The notes beneath the pieces are model-generated. The model made no database searches. It had not been told where the DNA came from and saw only the letters and a list, made by a program, of their open reading frames with translations. A stretch of 64,000 bases of DNA from assembly GCF_036967205.1 (NCBI RefSeq), contig NZ_CP146022.1, forward strand, positions 7,254,001 through 7,318,000. The letters are read 5' to 3'. The position numbers and the translations under genes were made by a program. This stretch comes from Streptomyces sp. Q6 (lineage in GTDB: Bacteria > Actinomycetota > Actinomycetes > Streptomycetales > Streptomycetaceae). Of this stretch, positions 1 to 9,885 are shown one piece after another (the first letter of the stretch is position 1; each line of letters opens with the position of its first letter).

Positions 1-243
<243 letters not shown>

Positions 244-322
244 CCGCCCGGCGCGCCCGGCCTGTCCGTCGTCCCCGGCACACCCGTCGTCCGCGTCGCA
301 GTCGTCGTCCCCGTCGTCCCCG

Positions 323-1102
323 TCAGAGAGAAACGGTTCCTCCGATGAGGTGCGCCGCGTGGTGCACGTACAGCTGCAGCCCACCGGGCAGCCGGGAGGT
401 CGTCACCAGGATCGAGGCCTCCCCGTAGACGGGGTGACGCAGCCGGCGCGTGCACGCGTCGGACGGCAGCCGGACCGCCCGGCTCCGCCACAGCCCCGCG
501 CCGAGCGGATCGGCGGTGATCCGCTCGGCGAGGGCGCGCAGCGCGGCGTCGGCGGGGATCCGGCCGATCGCCGCGCGCACCCGCGCGACGGCGTCGGCAC
601 GGACCTGGCCGATGTCGGCGAACCGCTGCTCCGCCTCCGCGGTGAGCAGCCACAGCACGAGGTTGCGGTCGTGGCGCGGGGACCGCTCGGGGTCGGCGAA
701 GAGCCGCGCCACCGCGGCGTTCGCCGCCAGCACGTTCCACGCGTGGTCCGTGATCAGCGCCGCGTTCGGGTCCATCAGGTCGATGTGCGCGAGCTCCTCG
801 ACGGTCGGCCTGCGCCGCTCGACGAGGTCGTGCGCGCAGACGCCCGGCTCCGCCGCGAGCAGCAGGAACGTCTCGCGCGCCGCACCGGTCAGACCGAGCC
901 CGTCGGCCACGGACTTCAGCCGCTCCAGGCCGAGGCCCGTGCCGTGCGGCGCGCCGCTCTCCAGCGCCGCGTACTGCCGCGCGGACAGGCCGACGGCCCG
1001 TGCCGTCTGGTCCCCGGTCAGACCGAGCGCCTGTCTGCGCGCGCTCAGCAGCTCCCGCAGCTCGGTGCCGCGGGTGTCGTCGTGGCCCCCGTCGGATGCC
1101 AT
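323..1102 (-). CDS. XRE-family regulator with MmyB-like ligand-binding domain
   Basis: 259 aa. Residues about 10-70 form a Cro/C1-type helix-turn-helix (LRELLSARRQALGLTGDQTA, then GLSARQYAALESG). The rest matches the MmyB-like ligand-binding domain: HIDLMDPNAALITDHAWNVL, a NLVLWLL segment and RRLRHPVYGEASI near the end. Family members in Streptomyces usually control a neighbouring dehydrogenase or oxidoreductase and may bind a fatty-acid-like ligand; no such target gene is adjacent here. The chosen ATG at 1102 follows a purine-rich ribosome-binding site (AAGGGGGGA). The frame stays open further upstream without a plausible signal. It is transcribed toward the xylanase gene, so it may regulate the nearby secreted-protein genes, but nothing in the sequence proves this. 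Confidence 0.85.
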   Translation of the reverse strand: MASDGGHDDTRGTELRELLSARRQALGLTGDQTARAVGLSARQYAALESGAPHGTGLGLERLKSVADGLGLTGAARETFLLLAAEPGVCAHDLVERRRPTVEELAHIDLMDPNAALITDHAWNVLAANAAVARLFADPERSPRHDRNLVLWLLTAEAEQRFADIGQVRADAVARVRAAIGRIPADAALRALAERITADPLGAGLWRSRAVRLPSDACTRRLRHPVYGEASILVTTSRLPGGLQLYVHHAAHLIGGTVSL

Positions 1103-1441
1103 GGGTTCCCCCCTTGTCAGCGGTGCCCCTCGGGCACGTGGTGCAGATGCGGACATGGGTGATGATGCGGAGCGACGGGGTCCAGGTTCATCGTCACCGG
1201 TGGTTATCACCCTTAAGTGGGTTTCCCTGTATGCCAGTTCGGTCGGTGGGGCGTGAACTGGGACGTTGGGCGGGAGTGGGTGTGCGCCGGGGCGGAGCGC
1301 GGTTGCGGAGCGTGGCCGGAGCGGGACCGATCGGGTGGTTGACGGACCGACAGGTATCGCATGGGGGCGCGGCCGTCCACACATCAACCGGAGATCGGGT
1401 GCCGCCCGCGCGCCCGTGACCGTCCCCGAGAAAGGCCCCGC

Positions 1442-1975
1442 ATGTCCCTGCCGCGCCACGCCCTCGCCGTCTCCCTCGCCCTGACCCTGCTCGCCGGCCC
1501 CTGCGCCGCGGCCGCCGGGCGCGCCGCGCCCGGCGGTACGCCGACGTACCGGTGCACCACCAGCGAGAAGTCCGTCGACACCCCGTCGTACTCGGGCCCC
1601 TGGGCCGACAACTGGGACTTCACCGTCACGGTGTGCGCGGCCCGCTCCGGGACGAAGGCGCACGCGTACGCCAAGGCGTCCTGGGACGGTCCCGCCGCCG
1701 GGTTCAAGGAGGACTTCTTCAACGACGCCTACCTCACCCTCCGCGTCGAGCGGGGCCACCGCGTCCTGAAGGCGGGCAGCTTCCACGGGATCAAGAACCG
1801 TCTGGAGAACGGCGACAACTTCTGGGGCAACCACAACGGCTCGTACCGCACCCCGGTCGTCACCGCGCACGTCGGCCGCGGCCGCGTCGTCGCCGACAGC
1901 AGCATCAGCCTGGACTGGCGCAACCACGGCAGCGGCTACCAGCGGCACCACTTCGCCGCGTCCCCGGCGCGATAG
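1442..1975 (+). CDS. Secreted protein of unknown function
   Basis: 177 aa with a clear Sec signal peptide (SLPRHALAVSLALTLLAG, cleavage probably after the Ala-rich stretch near residue 27). The mature part has two Cys residues (YRCTTS and TVCAARS) that could form one disulfide, several Trp and Tyr, and a repeated Asn/Gly/His pattern near the end (NFWGNHNGSYRTP). I do not recognise a family; the small beta-rich composition resembles uncharacterised Streptomyces extracellular proteins. The ATG at 1442 follows GAGAAAGG at a good distance and is preferred over an in-frame start further upstream, which would hide the signal peptide. It lies between the regulator and the pectinase gene. Confidence 0.7.
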   Translation: MSLPRHALAVSLALTLLAGPCAAAAGRAAPGGTPTYRCTTSEKSVDTPSYSGPWADNWDFTVTVCAARSGTKAHAYAKASWDGPAAGFKEDFFNDAYLTLRVERGHRVLKAGSFHGIKNRLENGDNFWGNHNGSYRTPVVTAHVGRGRVVADSSISLDWRNHGSGYQRHHFAASPAR

Positions 1976-2073
1976 CACCCGCACGGCAACCTTTTCGCCC
2001 CTGCGCGGCGACTGCACTCCGGCCCCTGCCACCCGGCGGGGGAAACCCCCACCACCACGGAGCGCAAGCGCAC

Positions 2074-4142
2074 ATGAGTGACACCCGCAGCAGCACCGCA
2101 CGCCCCGGACCCCGCCACCGCAGGCGCGGAACCGTCCTCGTCGCCGGGGCACCCTCGCCCTCGCCGCCGCGGCCGCCCTCGCCTACGGAGGCGGCCTGCT
2201 CGGCGCCGGCGACGACACGGCGGCCGCGGCCGAGGCCGCCGGCTGGACCACCGACGTGGCCGACGGCTTCGCGTCGCTCGACTCCCACGGCCAGAACGGC
2301 ACGTACGGCGGGCGCGACGGCCGGACCGTCACCGTGAAGACCGCCGCCGACCTGGAGAAGTACGCCACCGCCAGTGAGCCGTACGTCATCGTCGTCGCCG
2401 CGGCCGTGACCGTCGACCCCGTCGGCAAGGAGATCAAGGTCGCCTCCGACAAGACGATCGTGGGCTCGGGAACGTCCGGGCAGATCGTCGGCGGCGGCTT
2501 CTTCCTCGGCACCGGCGTGCACAACGTCATCATCCGCAACCTGACGATCCGCGACACCTACCAGGGCGTCTGGAACGACAAGGACCACGACTTCGACGCC
2601 GTCCAGATGGACGGCGCCCACCACGTGTGGATCGACCACAACGACCTGCGGCACATGGCCGACGGACTCATCGACGTCCGCAAGGACTCCACGAACGTCA
2701 CCGTCTCGTGGAACAGGCTCAGCAACGACAACAAGGCGTTCGGCATCGGCTGGACCGACAACGTCGTCACCGACATCACGATCCACCACAACTGGATCCG
2801 CGAGACCGAGCAGCGCAACCCCTCGACGGACAACGCCGCGCACGCGCACCTCTACAACAACTACCTCCAGGACGACCCGGACACCGCCATCACGTCCGCG
2901 TACGGGAACTACTCCCGCGGCAGGACCAGGATGGTCCTGGAGAACAGCTACTTCCAGGGCGTGAACAACCCGGTCACGAAGGACGACACCGCGTCGATCG
3001 TGCAGCGCGGCAGCGTCTTCTCCGGCACCACCGGCAAGAACCAGAGCGGCGGCACCGCCTTCGAGCCGAAGGACTTCTACCCCTACACGCTCGACAAGGC
3101 CGCCGACGTGCCCGCGCTCCTCAAGTCCGGTGCCGGGCCGCGCGGTTCGATCGGCACCGCCACGAGCGCCGCCGCGAGTCCCGCACCGCGGGCGGCCGCC
3201 GCGACCACCCTCACCGTCGCCAAGGACGGCAGCGCGCAGTTCAGGACCGTGCAGGCCGCCGTCGACGCCGTCCCCACGAACAACACCGCGCGCGTCGACA
3301 TCGCGGTCGCGCCCGGCACGTACCGCGAGACCGTCACCGTGCCCGCGAACAAGCCGCACGTGACCATCGCCGGGACCGGCGGCAGCCGCAAGGACACGGT
3401 CATCGTCGAGGGGCACGCCGCCGGATCGAAGAAGGCCGACGGATCGACGTACGGGACCGCGGGCAGTGCCACCGTCGCCCTGCTCGGCGCCGACAGCCAA
3501 CTGCGCAACCTCAGTGTCTCCAACGACTTCGACGAGAGCGCGGACCAGAGCATCTCCGCGCAGGCCGTCGCGCTGCGCACCGGCGCCGACAAGGTCTTCC
3601 TCGACGGTGTCATCGTGAGCGGCGACCAGGACACGCTGCTGCTCGACGGCGCGGGCAACCGGGTCCTCATGACGAACTCGTACGTCGTCGGCAACGTCGA
3701 CTTCATCTTCGGCGGCGCCACCGCCGTCGTCGACCGGTCCGTGATCACCCTGAAGAAGCGGTGGAACGGCACATCGGCCGGGTACGTCACCGCGCCGAGC
3801 ACCGCCGCCGCACACAAGGGCATCCTCATCAACCGCTCGACCATCAGCGGCGACGTCACCGCGGGCAGCTTCTTCCTGGGCCGCAACTGGCACGCCGGCG
3901 GCAACGCCGCGCTCGACCCGCAGACCACCGTCCGCAACTCCACCCTGAGCGCCGCGATCAAGTCGACGCCCTGGTCGGACATGGGCGGCTTCTCGTGGAA
4001 GGACGACCGGTTCGCCGAGTACGCCAACTCCGGTGCGGGCGCCGGTGCGGCGAGCGCCGACCGGCCGGTCCTGACCGACGCGCAGGCGGCCGACCAGGAG
4101 GTCGCGGACTGGCTCGGGAACTGGACGCCGACCGCCGGGTGA
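2074..4142 (+). CDS. Pectate lyase (PL1) - pectinesterase (CE8) fusion, signal peptide out of frame
   Basis: Secreted two-domain pectinase. Counting from the in-frame GTG at 2256, residues about 20-290 are a PL1 pectate lyase (VWIDHNDL, DGLIDVRKDS, ITIHHNWIRE and the downstream ..R.P..). After an Ala-rich linker, residues about 325-620 are a pectin methylesterase: GTYRETV, GDQDTLL and GNVDFIFG with both catalytic Asp residues, and LGRNWH for the Arg/Trp. Together they demethylate and cleave homogalacturonan. The start is odd: ATG 2074 encodes a basic n-region (RHRRRGTVLVAG), while the hydrophobic core and Ala-rich cleavage region lie in the other frame that continues into the enzyme. One extra G in the GGGG run at 2146-2149 would join them, so a single-base deletion or consensus error is inferred. 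Confidence 0.88.
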
Positions 4143-4198
4143 CCCATTGACGGGTAGGGGCCGGACGTCTAGCTTCTGGTCGGTTTACCGAACCTATG

Positions 4199-4210
4199 TC
4201 GATATATCGA
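4199..4210. promoter_or_regulatory. Perfect palindrome upstream of GH127 gene (candidate operator)
   Basis: TCGATATATCGA is a perfect 12-bp palindrome, strikingly AT-rich for this DNA, and ends about 25 bp before the start codon of the GH127 gene. About 15 bp upstream is a second imperfect inverted repeat, GGTTTACCGAACC. The position suggests repressor binding near the promoter; the regulator is not known from the window. Confidence 0.45.
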
Positions 4211-4235
4211 ACAGATCGCTCAGGAGAGGTCCGAC

Positions 4236-7034
4236 ATGGCATCCGGCCCCACCAGAAGATCCCTCATCTCGGCCGCCGCCCTCGGCGCGACGGCCCTCGC
4301 GCTCGCCCCGGACCGCGCGCACGCGGCGCCCCGCGGCGCCGACGCCGTCGCGGCCGGGGGAGTACTGCCCTTCGCACTCGACCAAGTGGCCCTCGGCGCA
4401 GGCGTGTTCGCCGACAAGCGGCGCCTCATGCTCGACTTCGCCACCGGCTACGACGAGATGCGGCTCGTCCAGGTCTTCCGCGCCAACGTCGGCCGTCCGA
4501 CGCCGGGCGCCGTCGCCCCCGGCGGCTGGGAGGGCCTGGACGGCGAGGCCAACGGAAACCTCCGCGGTCACACCACCGGCCACTTCCTCACCATGCTCGC
4601 GCAGGCGTACGCGGGCACCGGCGACACCACGTACCTCACCAAGATCCGCACCGTGGTGGGGGAGTTGTACGACGTGCGCGCGGCGCTGCGCGCCGACCCG
4701 ACCGTGCTGAGCGTGCCGGGCCGCTTCGGCGGCGGCGCGGTGTCGAACATCCGCGGCTCGTACCAGTACGTCGACCTGCCGGCCGGCGTCCTCGACGGCG
4801 CCACGGACGCGCTGACGTTCGCCGCCTGGGTCAGGCCCGAGCACGCCGACGCCTGGGCCCGCATCGCCGACTTCGGCAACGACACGACCCGCTACCTGTA
4901 CCTCGCCGCGCGCAACGCCCAAGGCAACCCCCGTCTGGCGGTGACCACGTCGGGCGCGGGCGGCGAGCAGGGCATCGACGGCACGGCGCCGCTGCCCGTC
5001 GGCACGTGGAGCCACGTCGCCTTCACCCTCGGCGGCGGCACCGGTGTCCTGTACGTCGACGGCGTCGAGGTCGCCCGCAACACCGCCCTCACGCTGACCC
5101 CGGCCGACCTCGGTGCCCTCACGGACCACTGGCTCGGCCGTTCCCACTACGCCGGGGACCCGGCCTTCGCCGGAGCGCTCGACGAAGTCCACCTCTGGTC
5201 GCGGAAGTTGACCGCCGACGACATCGCCGCGCTGCACGCGGGCACCTACCGGGGCTCGGGCGATCTGGCCGCGTACGGCTTCGACGAGACGGAGGGCGCC
5301 GGCTTCGCCGACGCCTCACCGCACGCCCGCACCGCGTCCCTCGGACGCACCTGGGGCGGCCCCAGCCACCCCGGGTTCCTCGCCGCCTACCCCGAGACCC
5401 AGTTCATCGCCCTGGAGTCGATGACCAGCGGCGACTACACCAAGGTCTGGGCGCCCTACTACACCGCCCACAAGATCCTGCGGGGCCTGGTCGACGCCCA
5501 TCTCGCCACCGACGACCCGAAGGCCCTCGACCTCGCCGAGGGCCTGTGCGACTGGATGTACTCCCGTCTGTCCCGGCTGCCCGCGGCCACCCTCCAGCGG
5601 ATGTGGGGCATCTTCTCCAGCGGCGAGTTCGGCGGCATGGTCGAGGCCGTCTGCGACCTGTACACGCTCAGCGGCAACCCCCGACACCTGGCCCTGGCGC
5701 GCCTGTTCGACCTCGACAAGCTCATCGACGCGTGCGCCGCCGCACAGGACACGCTCAGCGGGCTCCACGCCAACCAGCACATCCCCGTCTTCACCGGACT
5801 GCTGCGGCTGTACGACGAGACCGGCGAGCAGCGCTACCTCGACGCCGCCCGCAACTTCTGGGACATGGTGGTACCGCCCCGCATGTACGCCATCGGCGGC
5901 ACCAGCGACCGTGAGTTCTGGGGCGAGCGGGGCGTCATCGCGTCGACCCTCACCGACGTCAACGCCGAGACCTGCTGCGCGTACAACATGCTCAAGCTCA
6001 GCCGTCTGCTGTTCCTGCGCGACCAGGACCCCACGTACATGGACTACTACGAGCGCGCCCTGCTCAACCAGGTGCTCGGATCCAAGCAGGACAAGGCCGA
6101 CGCCGAGAAGCCGCTCGTCACGTACTTCATCGGGCTGCGGCCGGGACACGTGCGCGACTACACCCCCAAGGCGGGCACCACCTGCTGCGAGGGCACCGGC
6201 ATGGAGAGCGCCACCAAGTACCAGGACACGGTGTACTTCCGGGCCGCCGACGACAGCGCCCTGTACGTGAACCTCTTCAGCGCCTCCACCCTGACATGGG
6301 CCGGGAAGGGCCTCACCGTCACCCAGACGACCGACTTTCCGCGCGAGCAGGGCAGCACTCTCACGGTGCGCGGCGGCACCGCGGCCTTCGCACTGAAACT
6401 GCGCGTGCCCGCGTGGGCCGTCGCCGGGTTCACGGTGACCGTCAACGGACGCCCGGTGGCCGGGAGTTCGCCGACGCCGGGCACGTACCTGACGGTGGCG
6501 CGCACCTGGCGGGACGGCGACACCGTGCGGATCTCGATGCCGTTCCGTCTGCGCGTCGAGAAGACCCCGGACGACCCGGAGCTCCAGGCCCTCTTCCACG
6601 GCCCGGTCAACCTGGTCGCGCGCGACGCCCGCACCACCACCCTGGAGTTCGGCCTGTACCGGGGCGCCGCCCTCTCCGGCGACCTGCTGCCCACGTTCAC
6701 CCCCGTCCACGGCAAGCCGCTCCATCTCACCTTGAACGGCGTCGAGTTCGCGCCGTTCCTGGAGGGCACGGAGGATCCGACGCACGCCTACTTCCGGCGG
6801 TCCGAGCCGCGCGTCGTCTTCGGCGGGGTGGACTCGGGCGTCGCCAACCCCGTACGCGGCGACGGTACGAGCCTCCTCGACGCCGTCTGGGCCGCGGCGC
6901 CGTTCCCCGGGAAGAGCGCGCTCGTCGGCCGGGTGCGCACGACCGTCGACGCCTGGGTCAACGACGGCCTGCTCACGGCGGCCGACGGCGCGAAGGTCGT
7001 CGACGCGGCCCGGAAGGCCTCGTACGTGGCCTGA
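4236..7034 (+). CDS. GH127 beta-L-arabinofuranosidase with inserted LamG domain
   Basis: 932 aa. The N-terminus is a Tat signal (TRRSLISAAALGATALAL, cut near RAHA), so the enzyme is exported folded. Residues about 30-160 and 345-930 are the GH127 (formerly DUF1680) (alpha/alpha)6 barrel and beta domains. The zinc/nucleophile set is visible: AETC near residue 576 (Glu and Cys ligands) and TTCCEGTG near 648, whose Cys pair provides a ligand and the nucleophile in characterised members. A concanavalin/LamG-like domain (about 168-338; ALTFAAWVRPEH, GVLYVDGVEV, LDEVHLW) is inserted near the start of the barrel and may bind sugar. Family members release L-arabinofuranose from plant glycans. The ATG follows GGAGAGG. 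It groups with the pectinase and xylanase genes. Confidence 0.88.
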   Translation: MASGPTRRSLISAAALGATALALAPDRAHAAPRGADAVAAGGVLPFALDQVALGAGVFADKRRLMLDFATGYDEMRLVQVFRANVGRPTPGAVAPGGWEGLDGEANGNLRGHTTGHFLTMLAQAYAGTGDTTYLTKIRTVVGELYDVRAALRADPTVLSVPGRFGGGAVSNIRGSYQYVDLPAGVLDGATDALTFAAWVRPEHADAWARIADFGNDTTRYLYLAARNAQGNPRLAVTTSGAGGEQGIDGTAPLPVGTWSHVAFTLGGGTGVLYVDGVEVARNTALTLTPADLGALTDHWLGRSHYAGDPAFAGALDEVHLWSRKLTADDIAALHAGTYRGSGDLAAYGFDETEGAGFADASPHARTASLGRTWGGPSHPGFLAAYPETQFIALESMTSGDYTKVWAPYYTAHKILRGLVDAHLATDDPKALDLAEGLCDWMYSRLSRLPAATLQRMWGIFSSGEFGGMVEAVCDLYTLSGNPRHLALARLFDLDKLIDACAAAQDTLSGLHANQHIPVFTGLLRLYDETGEQRYLDAARNFWDMVVPPRMYAIGGTSDREFWGERGVIASTLTDVNAETCCAYNMLKLSRLLFLRDQDPTYMDYYERALLNQVLGSKQDKADAEKPLVTYFIGLRPGHVRDYTPKAGTTCCEGTGMESATKYQDTVYFRAADDSALYVNLFSASTLTWAGKGLTVTQTTDFPREQGSTLTVRGGTAAFALKLRVPAWAVAGFTVTVNGRPVAGSSPTPGTYLTVARTWRDGDTVRISMPFRLRVEKTPDDPELQALFHGPVNLVARDARTTTLEFGLYRGAALSGDLLPTFTPVHGKPLHLTLNGVEFAPFLEGTEDPTHAYFRRSEPRVVFGGVDSGVANPVRGDGTSLLDAVWAAAPFPGKSALVGRVRTTVDAWVNDGLLTAADGAKVVDAARKASYVA

Positions 7035-7125
7035 GCCCCGGCGATCCGAGCGGTGGTGTCCCGCGCGGCCGGCGGCCCTCGACCTCCGCCGGGTGCGGGG
7101 CTGCCGCGCTGAACGGACCCGCGTC

Positions 7126-7895
7126 CTACTCGTTCGGGTCCCAGTTCCACAGCACGTCGAGGAGAGCGCGGTCGCCCTCCACCCGCACGGAGTCCAACGG
7201 GGCACGGTCGTACAGGGCGAGGGTCAGCTCGGCGGCCGTGCCGTGCAGGGAGGCGTCGGCCGGGTCCTCGTCGCCGGCGGTGATGCGGCCGGTCCGCGCG
7301 CCGTCCGCGTCGAGCCACAGGCGCCAGGCACGGCCCTCGGTGGCGACGCAGTCGAAGGTGGCGGATCTGTGCGGCCACGGCGCCGTCGTCGTGCAGCAGG
7401 TGGTCAGGAACTCCTCGACCCCGTCGAGCGCCACCTCGTCCGGCAGCGGCCGCGGTGCCCCGATGGCGCTCTGCGCGTCGTACGTGTGCACCGCGACCTC
7501 GTGCAGCTGGTGCCGGGCGACGGCGCCGACGGTCGGCGGCGACTGCGACGTCCCCCACCACGTCCAGACCCCGCGCTCCGGGCCCGCCGCCCGCAGCTCG
7601 TCCAGGAGCTCCTGCGTCGACGCGGTCAGCCAGGCCAGCAGGGCCTCGCGCTCGCGCGGCGCGGCCGTCGCGTCGCGCGGTGCGCACTTGGCCGGGGCGT
7701 CGGGCCCGGCGGCGACCGTCGCGGCCCACGCGCGGCGCCCTCGCCCAGGTGGGCCGCCAGATCGAACAGCGTCCAGTCGGGACAGGCGGGCACCTGCGCG
7801 TCGAGGTCGGGCGCGACGGCGACCGCGGCACGGAACGCGGCCGCCCGGTCGTCGATCAGCCGCAGCAGATCGGTGAACTCCAAGGTCTCTGTCAC
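7126..7895 (-). pseudogene. Mycothiol-dependent maleylpyruvate isomerase-like (DinB-fold) protein, frameshifted
   Basis: Reconstructed length about 257 aa. The N-terminus from GTG 7895 (TDLLRLIDDRAAAFR, then VPACPDWTLFDLAAHLG) is the conserved start of the mycothiol-dependent maleylpyruvate isomerase family. The downstream part is in another frame (RAWAATVAAG, ARHQLHEVAVHTYDAQSAIG, then a C-terminal domain ending LLDVLWNWDP). The metal-binding His pattern is split in the usual way: one His in AAHLG, the others in RHQLHEVAVH. One missing base near 7738-7740, in a GGG run on the coding strand, explains the break exactly. Such enzymes use mycothiol in isomerisation or detoxification, but substrates of most paralogues are unknown. 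If the indel is real the gene is dead; a sequence error is more likely. Confidence 0.8.
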
Positions 7896-7950
7896 CGGGG
7901 CTGTCTACCAGCACGGCCCGCCGGACCGACAGCGAATTTTCCGGCGGGGG

Positions 7951-7980
7951 CGCCGCCCTCGATCGGCACCGAGGGCGGCG
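7951..7980 (-). terminator. Hairpin terminator after the ABC exporter gene
   Basis: An 11-bp perfect stem, CGCCGCCCTCG at 7951-7961 and CGAGGGCGGCG at 7970-7980, with an 8-nt loop. It lies directly after the stop codon of the leftward ABC transporter gene. No U-tract follows immediately, as is common in Streptomyces. Confidence 0.7.
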
Positions 7981-7986
7981 GGGCCG

Positions 7987-9750
7987 TCACCGGCTCGCCG
8001 GCTGCAACCCCGCGTACACCCCGCCCCGCTCCAGGAGTTCGCCGTGCGTACCGGTCTCCGCGATCCGGCCGCCGTCCATCACGACGATGCGGTCGGCGCC
8101 CCGGATCGTGGAGAGCCGGTGCGCCACGACGAACACGGTGCGGCCGTGCACCAGACGCGCCAGCGCCTCCTGCACGAGGGCCTCGGAGCGGTTGTCGAGC
8201 GCCGACGTCGCCTCGTCGAGGACCAGGACGCGTGGGTCGCGGATCAGCGCGCGGGCGATGGCGAGCCGCTGCTTCTGTCCACCGGACAGCCGGGCCCCCC
8301 GCTCGCCGACCACCGTCTCCAGACCGTCGGGCAGCCGCTCCACGAACTCCAGGGCGTTCGCGTCGCGCAGCGCCCCGAGCAGCGTCTCCTCGTCGGTGTC
8401 GCCGAGCCCGTACGTCACGTTGTCGCGGATGCTGCCCTCGAACAGGATCGACTCCTGCGGCACCACCGACAGGAAGCGCCGGTAGCTGCGCAGGTCGAGC
8501 GCGGCCATGTCGGTGCCGTCGAGGAGGATCCGGCCGGACGTCGGCCTGATGAAGCCGATGAGGAGGTTCAGGACCGTCGACTTGCCCGCGCCCGAGGCGC
8601 CGACCAGGGCGATCGTCTCGCCGGGCCGCGCGGTGAGCGTGAAGCCGTCGACCGCCGGGGCCTCGTCGCCGTAAGAGAATCCGACCCGCTCGAAGTCGAT
8701 GCGCCCGGTGACCCGCTCGACGCCCGCCTTGCCCGCGTTGCTCTCCAGGTCGGGCGCCTGGAGCACCTCGCCCGCCGAGCGCACCGACTCGAGACCCTTG
8801 CTGATCACGGGAGCCAGGCCCAGCAGTGTCGTCGTGGAGTTGGTCAGGACGGTGAAGAACGAGCTCAGCATCACGACGTCGCCCGGTGTCACCGGCAGCC
8901 AGCCGTGGTACGCGACCAGCGCGGACCCCGTCAGACAGCAGACGCCGAGGATGTTGAGCAGGACCCAGGCCGCCGAGTTGAAGCGGCCGTTCATCGTGTC
9001 CAGGCGCAGGCCCGCCGCGAAGACCTGGCGCAGCGAGCCGTCGACGCGGCCGAGAGCGGTGCGCTCCAGGCCGTGGGCGCGGGTGATGGGGATGAGCGTC
9101 GTCATCTCGCCGACGCGTGAGGACAGATGCTCGACCTCGCGGCGGAACTCCTCGTTGTGCGTGCGCAGTCGGCCGCGCAGCCGCATCACCAGATACCCGG
9201 CGGCGGGCACCACGACGAGGAAGACGGGCAGGAACTCGGGCGTGCGCAGGCCGATGACGACGAGCCCGCCGACGAGGGTGACGACGGCGCCCAGACCCAT
9301 GTCGGAACTCTGCTGCACCATCTGCTCGACGGCCTCCACGTCCCGGACGACCTTCGCCTGGAGGACGCTGGAGCTGACGCGCGCGTGGTAGCCGATGGAG
9401 AGCTGCTGCATCCGGCGGCACAGGGCCGACCGCAGCGTCGTGCCCATGCGCCGGATGCTGCCGGCGAGCAGGCGGACGTACCACTGATGCAGCGGGTAGT
9501 TGATGACCAGGATGAAGAGGAGGACGCCGGTCGCCTGCCACAACTCGGCCTGGTCGCCGTGCTGGACGACGACGTCGAGGACCGTGGCGGTGATCAGCGG
9601 CAGCAGCCAGATCGGGCTGTGCTTGACGACGAAGAGCGCGCAGGCGAGGAGCAGCCGGGCGCGGTCGGGGCGGAAGAGGTGGCCGAGGGTGCGGATCGGA
9701 TGCTCACCGCGGTAGCGGTGGTCCAGATGGTCGGGAACCGGTTGGTGCAT
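7987..9750 (-). CDS. ABC exporter, fused permease-ATPase half-transporter
   Basis: 587 aa. An N-terminal transmembrane region of about six helices (residues 30-310, first helix in LLLACALFVVKHSPIWLLPL) is followed by an ABC ATPase domain (about 345-580). The ATPase has Walker A GASGAGKS, Q-loop VVPQES, signature LSGGQKQR, Walker B VLVLDEATSALD and H-loop VVAHRLST, so the nucleotide site is intact. One half-transporter is encoded with no obvious partner, so it likely works as a homodimer. A perfect LacI-type palindrome lies 33 bp upstream (9783-9794) and a terminator follows, making a monocistronic, probably sugar-responsive unit. The substrate is unknown; a carbohydrate-related or small-molecule export role is only inferred from the operator. 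Confidence 0.85.
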   Translation of the reverse strand: MHQPVPDHLDHRYRGEHPIRTLGHLFRPDRARLLLACALFVVKHSPIWLLPLITATVLDVVVQHGDQAELWQATGVLLFILVINYPLHQWYVRLLAGSIRRMGTTLRSALCRRMQQLSIGYHARVSSSVLQAKVVRDVEAVEQMVQQSSDMGLGAVVTLVGGLVVIGLRTPEFLPVFLVVVPAAGYLVMRLRGRLRTHNEEFRREVEHLSSRVGEMTTLIPITRAHGLERTALGRVDGSLRQVFAAGLRLDTMNGRFNSAAWVLLNILGVCCLTGSALVAYHGWLPVTPGDVVMLSSFFTVLTNSTTTLLGLAPVISKGLESVRSAGEVLQAPDLESNAGKAGVERVTGRIDFERVGFSYGDEAPAVDGFTLTARPGETIALVGASGAGKSTVLNLLIGFIRPTSGRILLDGTDMAALDLRSYRRFLSVVPQESILFEGSIRDNVTYGLGDTDEETLLGALRDANALEFVERLPDGLETVVGERGARLSGGQKQRLAIARALIRDPRVLVLDEATSALDNRSEALVQEALARLVHGRTVFVVAHRLSTIRGADRIVVMDGGRIAETGTHGELLERGGVYAGLQPASR

Positions 9751-9782
9751 ACGTCGATCTCATCGCATCCCCGGCCGATGTG

Positions 9783-9794
9783 GAAAGCGCTTTC
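9783..9794. promoter_or_regulatory. LacI-family type operator, GAAAGCGCTTTC
   Basis: Perfect 12-bp palindrome with the central CG and AAGCGCTT core typical of LacI/GalR-family operators in Streptomyces. It lies 33 bp upstream of the ABC exporter start. A near-identical site (19563-19574) precedes the MFS carrier gene, suggesting one regulator located outside the window. Confidence 0.6.
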
Positions 9795-9885
9795 TCGAAT
9801 TCGTGCCCATAGGCGTGCGCACGAGGGCGCGGGGGAGCGGGTGAGCGGGTGAGCGGTCAAAGGCGCCGGGGGTGGGGCGCGGCGA

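Noticed and set aside
323-2152. Long leftward open frame of 609 codons including the XRE regulator
   Set aside because: Only the first 259 codons from ATG 1102 match a protein family. The upstream part is Arg/Gly-rich low complexity opposite real rightward genes, a common artefact in GC-rich DNA.
1905-3893. 662-codon leftward frame opposite the pectinase gene
   Set aside because: It is the antisense of a well-supported pectate lyase-pectinesterase and shows Val/Asp/Gly-rich antisense composition without domains.
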